NCBI RefSeq assembly: GCF_026460945.1
Contig: NZ_JAOVZV010000021.1
Span: 62,001-126,000, forward strand
Source of the DNA: Chryseobacterium luquanense
GTDB lineage: Bacteria; Bacteroidota; Bacteroidia; Flavobacteriales; Weeksellaceae
Length of the DNA stretch: 64,000 nt
Direction: 5' to 3'
Part shown: piece by piece, positions 8,948-16,692 of the stretch
How positions within the stretch are numbered: position 1 is the stretch's first letter
Layout: each line of letters starts with the position of its first letter
Notes under the pieces: generated by a model
What the model was told of the DNA's origin: nothing
Database searches by the model: none
Seen by the model: the letters and a program-made list of their open reading frames with translations, nothing else
Made by a program: the position numbers and the translations under genes

Positions 8948-9088
8948 ATGAAATCAAAAATCAGAAAAATAGGAGACTGGAAACTCTTAAAGTCTACCCG
9001 TGAAAAGCATAACCTTGAGGTAATCACCATTAACATTGCTGTAATCCTTGGTGTTTTTGTAGCCGCTGCAATTCTGCAGGTTAATTAA
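8948..9088 (+). CDS. Very small single-span membrane protein (46 aa), kdp leader region
   Basis: ATG 8948 to TAA 9086-9088. The first 24 residues are basic and polar (MKSKIRKIGDWKLLKSTREK...), followed by one hydrophobic span (VITINIAVILGVFVAAAILQV). This gives a positive-inside, N-terminus-in topology. It is followed 11 bases later by another mini-ORF on the same strand. The tight packing of four such ORFs between kdp genes argues for translation, but no family could be recognised. Confidence 0.55.
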   Translation: MKSKIRKIGDWKLLKSTREKHNLEVITINIAVILGVFVAAAILQVN

Positions 9089-9099
9089 AATTAAATAAA

Positions 9100-9183
9100 A
9101 TGATAACAATTATTCTATTAATCACTGCGGTTGTGTTATTTGTTTTGTTTTACCGTCTTGTTGACTATTTCGACAAAATCTAA
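9100..9183 (+). CDS. Very small membrane peptide (27 aa), kdp leader region
   Basis: ATG 9100 to TAA 9181-9183, encoding MITIILLITAVVLFVLFYRL plus VDYFDKI: one transmembrane helix with a short charged tail. Size and composition resemble KdpF (about 25-30 residues, one span), but the PEKF-type ending is absent. The stop lies one base before the ATG of the next gene (9185), suggesting translational coupling. Confidence 0.5.
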   Translation: MITIILLITAVVLFVLFYRLVDYFDKI

Positions 9184-9184
9184 A

Positions 9185-9565
9185 ATGTTAAACAAAATAA
9201 ACAGATTCACCGCTGTAGAATATCTGAAAGTGTTTTTTCCGTCGGTTCGAAGAGAGATTGTTGCACTTTCTGAGCAAAACAATTTCCCGGGAGTCATGCA
9301 GGTGATGATTGATGATATGAAAATAGATACGCAAAAATCAAACGTACAGAAAATCAATATTTCAATCAAAAGAATGTACTGGATTTACAAAAACGGAAAT
9401 TCTTACATCAGATACATTATAGAGAATCTCTTTATACGCTCATTTTCAAGTCTGAGAAAAAATCTAAAACCGCAACAGTGGAGATTTCTGTATCAGGAAA
9501 TTCCAAAAGATTTTAGAATGGTATACAGCGAACAAACAAAAAAAGATCAAGATCTAAAATTCTAA
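9185..9565 (+). CDS. Uncharacterised small helical protein B of the Kdp locus (paralogue of the 8487 gene)
   Basis: 126 residues from ATG 9185, one base after the stop of the mini-ORF at 9100. The longer reading from 9131 overlaps that mini-ORF and would add an unlikely hydrophobic stretch. The protein is basic, predicted helical and lacks membrane segments. The region RMYWIYKNGNSYIRYIIENLF is clearly related to the protein encoded at 8487; the N-terminal halves share only a TAV/TDAV match. Two diverged copies flanking two mini membrane proteins, immediately before KdpF, suggest a duplicated module. Function is unknown. Confidence 0.75.
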   Translation: MLNKINRFTAVEYLKVFFPSVRREIVALSEQNNFPGVMQVMIDDMKIDTQKSNVQKINISIKRMYWIYKNGNSYIRYIIENLFIRSFSSLRKNLKPQQWRFLYQEIPKDFRMVYSEQTKKDQDLKF

Positions 9566-9567
9566 AA

Positions 9568-9645
9568 ATGACCCTACTATTTTTTATATCAATAGCCATA
9601 TTCATTTATATCTGCTATGTGCTCGTAAAGCCGGAAAAATTTTAA
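9568..9645 (+). CDS. kdpF: KdpF-like small subunit of the potassium-transporting ATPase
   Basis: 25 residues, MTLLFFISIAIFIYICYVLV followed by KPEKF: one transmembrane helix and the KPEKF ending of KdpF-type peptides. KdpF stabilises the KdpFABC complex in the inner membrane. It begins 2 bases after the stop of the 9185 gene and precedes kdpA by one further mini-ORF. Confidence 0.75.
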   Translation: MTLLFFISIAIFIYICYVLVKPEKF

Positions 9646-9662
9646 AACCAATTAATAAGCAA

Positions 9663-9782
9663 ATGAACCGTAAGATTATACATCAAATAAAAGAATGGGG
9701 AATTCTGATTTTTTGGATCAGTTTCATCATCGCTTTTCTGTACTTGGTGATTACCGTAAAAGAATTTGCACTAATTCATTAA
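9663..9782 (+). CDS. Very small single-span membrane protein (39 aa) directly upstream of kdpA
   Basis: ATG 9663 to TAA 9780-9782. A polar, basic start (MNRKIIHQIKEWG) is followed by one hydrophobic helix (ILIFWISFIIAFLYLVITV) and a short tail. It lies 17 bases after kdpF and 7 bases before the kdpA ATG, so it is very probably part of the operon. It is not KdpF and I do not recognise a family. Confidence 0.55.
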   Translation: MNRKIIHQIKEWGILIFWISFIIAFLYLVITVKEFALIH

Positions 9783-9789
9783 ACAAACT

Positions 9790-11478
9790 ATGAACACTGA
9801 AATTTTAGGCGTTGTAGCAATGTTTGTCATAACATTGCTTTTGGCGATACCTTTTGGAAAGTATATTTCAAAAGTTTACACAGGAGAAAAAACATTTCTG
9901 GATCCTGTTTTCAAACCCGTAGAAAGATTTTTCTACAAAATATCAGGAATCGATCCTGATCATGAAATGAACTGGAAACAGCATCTGATTGCACTTTTAA
10001 CCATCAACTTTTTATGGTTTTTCATCAGTATGCTCGTTTTGATGAATATGAGCTGGCTCCCACTCAATCCAGATGGAAATCCTGATATGTCGCCGGATCT
10101 GGCATTTAATACAACCATTTCCTTTTTAGTCAACTGTAATTTACAGCATTATTCAGGCGAAACGGGATTGAGTTATCTTGGTCAAATCTGGTTAATGTTC
10201 CTGCAGTTTGTTTCCGCAGCAACGGGAATGGCTGCTTCTATTGTTATTTTTAAAGCTTTCAGAGAAAAATCTACCGAAAAGCTCGGAAATTTTTATGACT
10301 ATCTTCTAAAATCAACCACAAGAATTTTATTGCCCCTCTCACTGTTGATGGGCGCAGTAATGGTATTTCAGGGAATGCCGATGACTTTCAGTGGGAAAGA
10401 TAAAATGATCACATTAGAAGGTAAAAGTGTGGAAGTTTCTACCGGACCGGTTGCTGCATTTGTTCCTATAAAACACATTGGAACGAATGGTGGAGGCTAT
10501 TTTGGAGCGAACGGAGCACATCCTTTAGAAAATCCAAACTACTTTACCAATATGGTTGAGATGTTTGCGCAGTTTATTATTCCGATGGCGATGGTTTTTG
10601 CATTCGGACATTTTATCCGCAGAAAGAAATTCGGATATATGATTTTTGGTGTGATGACTGTTGGGTTTCTATTACTTGCAGTACCGACAGTTGTTATGGA
10701 AATGAATGGTAATCCTGCGATCAGCCAAATGGGAATTGATCAGTCAATGGGAGCAATGGAAGGTAAAGAAGTCCGTTTCGGAGCTGCCGCTTCAGGTTTC
10801 TGGAGTATTGTGACCACCGTAATTTCTACAGGATCTATCAATTCAATGCACGACAGCGCCATGCCACTTTCCGGAATGACTCAAATGCTTGCCATGATGG
10901 TGAATGCTTTCTATGGCGGTGACGGTGCTGGGATTCTGAATATCTTCATCTACATTATTCTTGCGGTTTTCATCAGCGGATTAATGGTAGGCCGTACTCC
11001 GGAATTTATGGGTAAAAAAATTGAAGCCCGCGAAATGAAAATTGCCATGATTGTAGCCCTTTTCCATCCGTTTCTTATTCTGGTTGGAACTGCAATAGCC
11101 ACTTATTTTCCTGAAGTCGGAACTTCTACACTCAATAATCCCGGATTCCACGGTTTCAGCGAAGTACTTTATGAATATACTTCTTCAGCTGCCAACAACG
11201 GAAGCGGTTTCGAAGGTTTGGGTGACAACAATCTTTTCTGGAATATTTCCACAGGAATTGTCCTGTTACTCGGTCGTTTCTTACCGATTATCGGTCCAGT
11301 AGCAATTGCAGGTTTGCTGGCTCAGAAAAAATACATTCCGGAAGGGGAAGGAACTCTAAAAACAGATACTTCCACATTCGGACTGATGACTTTTGCAGTG
11401 ATTGCAATTATTGCAGCATTATCATTCTTCCCGGCATTGGCATTGGGGCCGATCGCAGAATATTTTTCAATGAAATAA
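9790..11478 (+). CDS. kdpA: Potassium-transporting ATPase subunit KdpA
   Basis: Potassium-binding, channel-like subunit of the high-affinity KdpFABC pump in the inner membrane. 562 residues, full length for the family, with about ten membrane spans. It begins with the conserved IPFGKYISKVYTGEKT segment and contains the filter-type glycine motifs of the four pore repeats, such as TNGGGYFGANGAHP, NCNLQHYSGETG and ANNGSGFEG. KdpB follows 22 bases downstream. Confidence 0.98.
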   Translation: MNTEILGVVAMFVITLLLAIPFGKYISKVYTGEKTFLDPVFKPVERFFYKISGIDPDHEMNWKQHLIALLTINFLWFFISMLVLMNMSWLPLNPDGNPDMSPDLAFNTTISFLVNCNLQHYSGETGLSYLGQIWLMFLQFVSAATGMAASIVIFKAFREKSTEKLGNFYDYLLKSTTRILLPLSLLMGAVMVFQGMPMTFSGKDKMITLEGKSVEVSTGPVAAFVPIKHIGTNGGGYFGANGAHPLENPNYFTNMVEMFAQFIIPMAMVFAFGHFIRRKKFGYMIFGVMTVGFLLLAVPTVVMEMNGNPAISQMGIDQSMGAMEGKEVRFGAAASGFWSIVTTVISTGSINSMHDSAMPLSGMTQMLAMMVNAFYGGDGAGILNIFIYIILAVFISGLMVGRTPEFMGKKIEAREMKIAMIVALFHPFLILVGTAIATYFPEVGTSTLNNPGFHGFSEVLYEYTSSAANNGSGFEGLGDNNLFWNISTGIVLLLGRFLPIIGPVAIAGLLAQKKYIPEGEGTLKTDTSTFGLMTFAVIAIIAALSFFPALALGPIAEYFSMK

Positions 11479-11500
11479 ATTTTAAATAAAAGAAATTAAA

Positions 11501-13510
11501 ATGACTCAAAATAAATCTTTGTTTCAAAAAGAATTGGTTCAGGAAGCATTGAAACAGTCTTTTGTGAAACTGAATCCGAAACTGATGTTTAAAAACCCCG
11601 TCATGTTTCTCGTATGGCTCGGAACATTGGTGATGTTCTTCGTAAGCGTCTGGACTTTGACAGGAGAAAAATCTCAGGGAAGTTTTGCCTACAATTTTAC
11701 GGTATTCATCATTCTTTTACTCACCGTTTTGTTTGGAAACTTTGCTGAAGCCATCGCCGAAGCAAGAGGTAAAGCTCAGGCAGACAGTCTTCGTAAAACA
11801 AGAGAAGAAACGCCTGCAAAACTGCAAAATGGTGAAATAATTTCTTCATCTAAATTACAGAAAGGAGATGTTTTTGTTTGTGAAGCTGGAGACATTATTC
11901 CTTCTGACGGAGAAATCATTGAAGGACTTGCTACCATAGATGAAAGTGCGATTACCGGAGAATCTGCTCCTGTCATTCGTGAATCTGGAGGTGATAAAAG
12001 TTCTGTAACAGGAGGAACAAAAGTTTTGTCGGATAAAATTGTTGTACAAGTGACAACGCAGCCCGGCGAAAGCTTTTTAGATAAAATGATTGCGTTGGTA
12101 GAAGGTGCTTCAAGACAAAAAACACCGAACGAAATTGCTTTGACGATTTTGCTGGCAGGTTTTACATTGGTTTTTATTATCGTTTGTGTGACCTTAAAAC
12201 CGTTTGCGGATTATTCTAATGTTACGATTACCATTGCATCATTTATCTCTCTTTTCGTTTGTCTGATTCCAACAACTATTGGTGGACTTTTATCTGCTAT
12301 TGGAATTGCCGGAATGGACAGAGCATTGCGCGCCAATGTGATTACAAAAAGCGGTAGAGCAGTGGAGACAGCTGGAGATATTGATGTTTTGCTTTTAGAT
12401 AAGACAGGAACAATCACTATCGGAAACCGTAAGGCAACAAATTTTTATCCTGCTAACCAAGTTGATGAAACACAATTAATCAAAGCGGCTGTTTTGAGTT
12501 CAATGGCAGATGAAACTCCTGAAGGAAAATCAATCATTGAACTGTCGGGAATCAATCCGTTGAGTTATGAAATCAGTAATCCGCAGTTTATCAAATTTAC
12601 TGCAGAAACCAGAAGTTCAGGGATTGATTACGACGGAAACCGCATCCGAAAAGGAGCAACCGACGCCATCAGAAAAATATCGGAAGCTGCCGGAAATATT
12701 TTTCCACAAGAAATAGATTTAAAAGTTAAAGAAATTTCTCAGAACGGAGGAACACCATTGGTGGTTTCAGAAAATGAAAAAGTTTTGGGAGTGATTGAAC
12801 TTCAGGATATCATCAAACCCGGAATCAGCGAACGTTTCGATCGTCTCCGAAAAATGGGTATTAAAACGGTAATGGTAACCGGTGACAATCCATTAACTGC
12901 AAAATTTATTGCTGAAAAAGCAGGTGTTGACGATTTTATTGCCGAAGCAAAACCGGAAGATAAAATGAACTACATCAAAAAAGAACAGCAGGAAGGTCGT
13001 CTGGTTGCTATGATGGGTGACGGTACTAATGATGCGCCGGCATTGGCTCAGGCAGACGTAGGTGTTGCCATGAACAGCGGAACGCAGGCTGCAAAAGAAG
13101 CCGGAAATATGGTCGACCTCGACAATGATCCTACGAAATTAATTGAAGTTGTGGAAATCGGCAAACAGTTGCTGATGACAAGAGGTACGCTGACTACATT
13201 CAGTATCGCCAATGATGTTGCAAAATATTTTGCCATTATTCCGGCATTGTTTATCACGGCAATTCCTGCTTTGCAAGGTTTAAATATTATGAATCTTCAC
13301 AGTCCGGAAAGTGCAATTTTATCGGCAGTCATTTTCAATGCGATTATCATTCCGATACTGATTCCGTTGGCATTGAAAGGGGTGGCTTACAAGCCCATCG
13401 GTGCATCGGCTTTGCTGAGAAGGAATTTATTAATCTTCGGATTAGGAGGAGTCATCATTCCCTTTATCGGAATTAAAATCATCGATATCGTCGTATCCTT
13501 ATTTTTCTAA
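11501..13510 (+). CDS. kdpB: Potassium-transporting ATPase subunit KdpB (P-type ATPase)
   Basis: ATP-hydrolysing subunit of KdpFABC. 669 residues, full length. P-type ATPase signatures are intact: actuator TGES (about 152-155), phosphorylation motif DKTGT with Asp300, nucleotide-binding KGA segment (RKGATDAI), and the hinge MMGDGTNDAPAL. The start ATG lies 22 bases after kdpA. The 102-base gap to kdpC, unusual for this operon, contains a long inverted repeat. Confidence 0.98.
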   Translation: MTQNKSLFQKELVQEALKQSFVKLNPKLMFKNPVMFLVWLGTLVMFFVSVWTLTGEKSQGSFAYNFTVFIILLLTVLFGNFAEAIAEARGKAQADSLRKTREETPAKLQNGEIISSSKLQKGDVFVCEAGDIIPSDGEIIEGLATIDESAITGESAPVIRESGGDKSSVTGGTKVLSDKIVVQVTTQPGESFLDKMIALVEGASRQKTPNEIALTILLAGFTLVFIIVCVTLKPFADYSNVTITIASFISLFVCLIPTTIGGLLSAIGIAGMDRALRANVITKSGRAVETAGDIDVLLLDKTGTITIGNRKATNFYPANQVDETQLIKAAVLSSMADETPEGKSIIELSGINPLSYEISNPQFIKFTAETRSSGIDYDGNRIRKGATDAIRKISEAAGNIFPQEIDLKVKEISQNGGTPLVVSENEKVLGVIELQDIIKPGISERFDRLRKMGIKTVMVTGDNPLTAKFIAEKAGVDDFIAEAKPEDKMNYIKKEQQEGRLVAMMGDGTNDAPALAQADVGVAMNSGTQAAKEAGNMVDLDNDPTKLIEVVEIGKQLLMTRGTLTTFSIANDVAKYFAIIPALFITAIPALQGLNIMNLHSPESAILSAVIFNAIIIPILIPLALKGVAYKPIGASALLRRNLLIFGLGGVIIPFIGIKIIDIVVSLFF

Positions 13511-13519
13511 ATATCTAAC

Positions 13520-13593
13520 AGACAAGGCAGGGAGGAAATTTCATCAAATTACTTTTCGTCCAATATCTATCTCAATTCTTCCTGCATTTGTCT
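13520..13593. repeat. Imperfect long inverted repeat between kdpB and kdpC
   Basis: Left arm AGACAAGGCAGGGAGGAA (13520-13537) matches the complement of right arm TTCTTCCTGCATTTGTCT (13576-13593) at 14 of 18 positions, with about 38 AT-rich bases between. In mRNA this would form a hairpin between two cistrons of one complex. There is no T-run, so it is unlikely to be a simple terminator. It may affect mRNA processing or the KdpB:KdpC ratio. Confidence 0.5.
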
Positions 13594-13612
13594 TTATTAA
13601 ATTACCATCAAA

Positions 13613-14179
13613 ATGAAAAAACATATTTTACCCGCAATCAAACTAACTGCTTTGTGCATTGTTCTTCTTGCGATTGTTTATCCGATTTCCGTCTGGGCAA
13701 TTGCTCAACTTTCACCGAACCAAGGAAAGGGAGATTTAATTAAACACAATAATAAAACCTACTATTCGAATATCGGACAGTCGTTCACTAGTAACCAATA
13801 TTTCAATTCCCGTCCTTCAGCAGTCGATTATAATGCAGCAGGTTCGGCAGGAAGTAATAAAGGTCCATCGAATGAAGAATATTTGAAACAGGTTCAGGCT
13901 CGTATCGATACGATTTTGTTGAAAAATCCTGGAATTGTAAAGTCAGATATTCCTGCAGATCTGGTTACAACCAGCGGAAGCGGATTAGATCCGAATTTTT
14001 CTGTGCAGGCTGCTAAAATTCAGGTAAAAAGAATTGCGAAAATCAGAAATATCGATGAGGCAAAAATCAATAATCTTATCGTTCAAAATACAGAAAAACC
14101 TTTGGCTGGAATGTTTGGTCCTGAAAAAATCAATGTTCTAAAATTGAATATTGCACTCGACCAATTAAGTGGAAAGTAA
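13613..14179 (+). CDS. kdpC: Potassium-transporting ATPase subunit KdpC
   Basis: Single-span accessory subunit of KdpFABC. 188 residues. An N-terminal membrane anchor (about 8-30) is followed by the periplasmic domain with family signatures IGQSFTSNQYFNSRPSA, GSNKGPSN, DLVTTSGSGLDPNFS and the C-terminal NVLKLNIALD. It is complete and follows kdpB in the expected order. Confidence 0.97.
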   Translation: MKKHILPAIKLTALCIVLLAIVYPISVWAIAQLSPNQGKGDLIKHNNKTYYSNIGQSFTSNQYFNSRPSAVDYNAAGSAGSNKGPSNEEYLKQVQARIDTILLKNPGIVKSDIPADLVTTSGSGLDPNFSVQAAKIQVKRIAKIRNIDEAKINNLIVQNTEKPLAGMFGPEKINVLKLNIALDQLSGK

Positions 14180-14255
14180 ATTTTAAAATCAATATTTATC
14201 ATCGTAGGTTTTATTTTTTTAATAAAATCCCATCTTTTTCTTAAATTTAAATTAA

Positions 14256-15335
14256 ATGAAAAAAATACTATTTGTTTTGTTAGCGGTATGCGGAATCACT
14301 GCATCTGCTCAAAACGATTCAATCTCTAAACCTCTTACAGTAAGTGGATATGCTGAAGTTTACTACACTGCAGATTTTAATAATCAAAAAAATAACAGCC
14401 GCCCCGGTTTTGTTTACAGTCACAACCGAAACAATGAAGTAAACGTCAATTTAGCTTATATAAAAACGGCATACAATACAGAAAAAGTGAAAGCCAATTT
14501 GGCTTTGGCAGTTGGAACGTATATGAATGCCAATTATGCAGCGGAGCAGGGAGTGATGAAAAATATTTACGAAGCGAACGTTGGCTTGAAAATCTCCAAA
14601 AAGCATAATCTATGGATTGATGCCGGAATTTTCCCATCCCATTTAGGATTTGAAAGTGCCGTTGGAAAAGACAACTGGACGCTTACCCGAAGTCTTTTTG
14701 CTGACAACTCGCCGTATTTCGAGACAGGTGCTAAAATTTCCTACACTTCAGAAAGCGGAAAGTGGTTTTTAAGCGGTTTAGTACTCAATGGTTGGCAACG
14801 TATTCAAAGAGTTGACGGAAATTCTACGCCTGCATTTGGGCATCAATTGATCTTTAAACCTAATGAAAAACTGACCATCAACAGCAGTTCATTTATCGGA
14901 AACGATAAACCCGACAGCATTCGCCAGATGCGATATTTTCATAATCTGTATGCAGTGTATCAAATTAATAAAAAGTTTGGAGTCACTGCAGGTTTTGACA
15001 TTGGTGCTGAACAAAAAGAAAAAGGAAGTGAGCAATATGATATTTGGTACACACCGGTTTTAATTGCAAAATACAATGCCACAGAAAAACTGAGTTTTAC
15101 AGCAAGAGGAGAGTATTATCAGGATGAAAAAGGAGTGATCATTGCTACCGGAACAGAAAACGGTTTTAAAACTTTCGGATATTCTCTGAATGCCGATTAT
15201 CAGATCTTCCCGAATCTTGTCTGGCGTACGGAAATCAGAAATTTAAACAGTAAAGACGCTATCTTTATGAACAGGACTGATGAGTTTAATACAAACAGTC
15301 TGACGGCGACGACAGCATTGGCCATTTCATTTTAA
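14256..15335 (+). CDS. Outer-membrane beta-barrel porin (BBP2/OmpL-like)
   Basis: Outer-membrane protein with a signal peptide (MKKILFVLLAVCGITASAQ), then alternating strands typical of a 16-strand-type barrel and a terminal phenylalanine (TALAISF). The central segment GIFPSHLGFESAVGKDNWTLTRSLFADNSPYFETGAKISY is typical of the putative beta-barrel porin-2 family. It lies between kdpC and the KdpD-like gene, so it probably supplies an outer-membrane pore under potassium limitation. The substrate is inferred from neighbours only. Confidence 0.8.
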   Translation: MKKILFVLLAVCGITASAQNDSISKPLTVSGYAEVYYTADFNNQKNNSRPGFVYSHNRNNEVNVNLAYIKTAYNTEKVKANLALAVGTYMNANYAAEQGVMKNIYEANVGLKISKKHNLWIDAGIFPSHLGFESAVGKDNWTLTRSLFADNSPYFETGAKISYTSESGKWFLSGLVLNGWQRIQRVDGNSTPAFGHQLIFKPNEKLTINSSSFIGNDKPDSIRQMRYFHNLYAVYQINKKFGVTAGFDIGAEQKEKGSEQYDIWYTPVLIAKYNATEKLSFTARGEYYQDEKGVIIATGTENGFKTFGYSLNADYQIFPNLVWRTEIRNLNSKDAIFMNRTDEFNTNSLTATTALAISF

Positions 15336-15376
15336 TAGGAATGAATCAGATCTTTTTTTAATTTAATGCCTATATA

Positions 15377-15455
15377 AAATTGACCAGAATTATTTTCCCG
15401 GCCCTAAAGGAAGTACTTTTGGTCAATTTCAAGAGAGGTTTTCTCCATTTAGGGC
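15377..15455. repeat. Two interlocking inverted repeats upstream of the KdpD-like gene
   Basis: AAATTGACCA (15377-15386) pairs with TGGTCAATTT (15420-15429), and GCCCTAAA (15401-15408) pairs with TTTAGGGC (15448-15455). The arms alternate as 1-2-1'-2', the order of an H-type pseudoknot. The GC-rich core stands out from its surroundings and resembles dispersed intergenic repeats of Bacteroidota, so it may be a mobile palindromic repeat and not a local regulator. Confidence 0.5.
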
Positions 15456-15567
15456 GGGGTCAAAAAAAATTCACTTGAAATTTATGTCTGAATGAAATTA
15501 AAAATCTCTCATTGGTCTAAAAGATTTTACAAATATCTCAGAATAGAATTAAATCATTTTATTTAAA

Positions 15568-16692
15568 ATGAACGAATCAAGAAAATCCGCAGAAGAGTTT
15601 CTTCATCTCATCAACAGTTCAAAACGGGGTAAACTGAAAATTTACATCGGGATGAGTGCGGGCGTAGGGAAAACCTACAGAATGCTGCAGGAAGCTCACG
15701 TACTCCTTCAAAACGGAATAGATGTAAAGATAGGATATGTGGAAACACACAATCGTAAGGAAACACACGATTTGCTGGAAGGTCTTCCTATTATTCCCCG
15801 AAGAAAATTATTTTACAAAGGAAAAGAGCTGGAAGAACTGGATGTTCCGGCGATCATCGTCCTGCGTCCGGAAATTGTGATTATTGACGAATTGGCTCAC
15901 ACCAATATCGAAGGAAGCAAAAATAAAAAAAGATGGCAGGATGTTTTTGAGATTTTAGATGCCGGAATTAATGTCATCAGTGCTGTCAACATTCAGCATT
16001 TGGAAAGTCTCAACGATGAGGTAAAAGCTGTAACCGGAATTGAAGTTGCAGAAAGAATTCCTGATACCGTTTTAGCTTCGGCGGATGAGGTTGTCAATAT
16101 TGACCTTACCGCTGATGAATTGATTTTAAGATTAAAAGAAGGGAAAATTTACGATCAAAGTAAAATACCCTCTGCACTCAATAATTTTTTTAAAAACGAA
16201 AATATCCTTCAACTTCGTGAGTTGGCGCTGAAAGAAGTGGCATCGCAGGTTACAAGAAAAGTTGAAACTGAAGTTGTGACCGGGAAAACTTTAAAAAAAG
16301 AAAGATTTTTGGCTTGTATCAGCTCAAATGAGACAACTGCAAAAAATGTCATCCGAAAAACCGCAAGACTGGCAAGTTACTATAATAGTCAGTGGTTTTT
16401 GCTGTATGTTCAGGTTCCCAGAGAATCGGCGGACAGAATTGCGCTGAATAAACAGAGACATTTGATTAATAATTTCAGACTGGCAACCGAATTAGGCGCA
16501 GAAATCATCAAAATTCAAAGTAAAAATATTGCAATGACCATCATGGAGCAATGCGAAGAAAGAAATATTACGACGATGTGTATCGGAAAACCACATTTGG
16601 ATATCTGGAGAATTATTCTGGCAACAGACACTTTTAATTCCTTACTCAAAAGACTGTCAAAACAGAACGTAGATTTAGTAATTTTGTCGTAA
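15568..16692 (+). CDS. kdpD: KdpD N-terminal sensor domain as a stand-alone protein
   Basis: 374 residues matching only the cytoplasmic N-terminal part of KdpD. The KdpD domain has Walker A GMSAGVGKTYRML (28-40) and IIDELAHTN (105-113), and is followed by a universal-stress-protein-like domain (about 250-374). In E. coli the same polypeptide continues into four membrane spans and the kinase; here it stops and a separate kinase starts in the overlapping TAATG. The protein probably docks on that kinase to report the potassium or ionic signal. Confidence 0.9.
   Translation: MNESRKSAEEFLHLINSSKRGKLKIYIGMSAGVGKTYRMLQEAHVLLQNGIDVKIGYVETHNRKETHDLLEGLPIIPRRKLFYKGKELEELDVPAIIVLRPEIVIIDELAHTNIEGSKNKKRWQDVFEILDAGINVISAVNIQHLESLNDEVKAVTGIEVAERIPDTVLASADEVVNIDLTADELILRLKEGKIYDQSKIPSALNNFFKNENILQLRELALKEVASQVTRKVETEVVTGKTLKKERFLACISSNETTAKNVIRKTARLASYYNSQWFLLYVQVPRESADRIALNKQRHLINNFRLATELGAEIIKIQSKNIAMTIMEQCEERNITTMCIGKPHLDIWRIILATDTFNSLLKRLSKQNVDLVILS

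Noticed and set aside
9131..9184. Upstream extension of the 9185 protein (MCYLFCFTVLL...)
   Set aside because: It overlaps the mini-ORF at 9100 in another frame; the paralogue at 8487 supports the shorter start.
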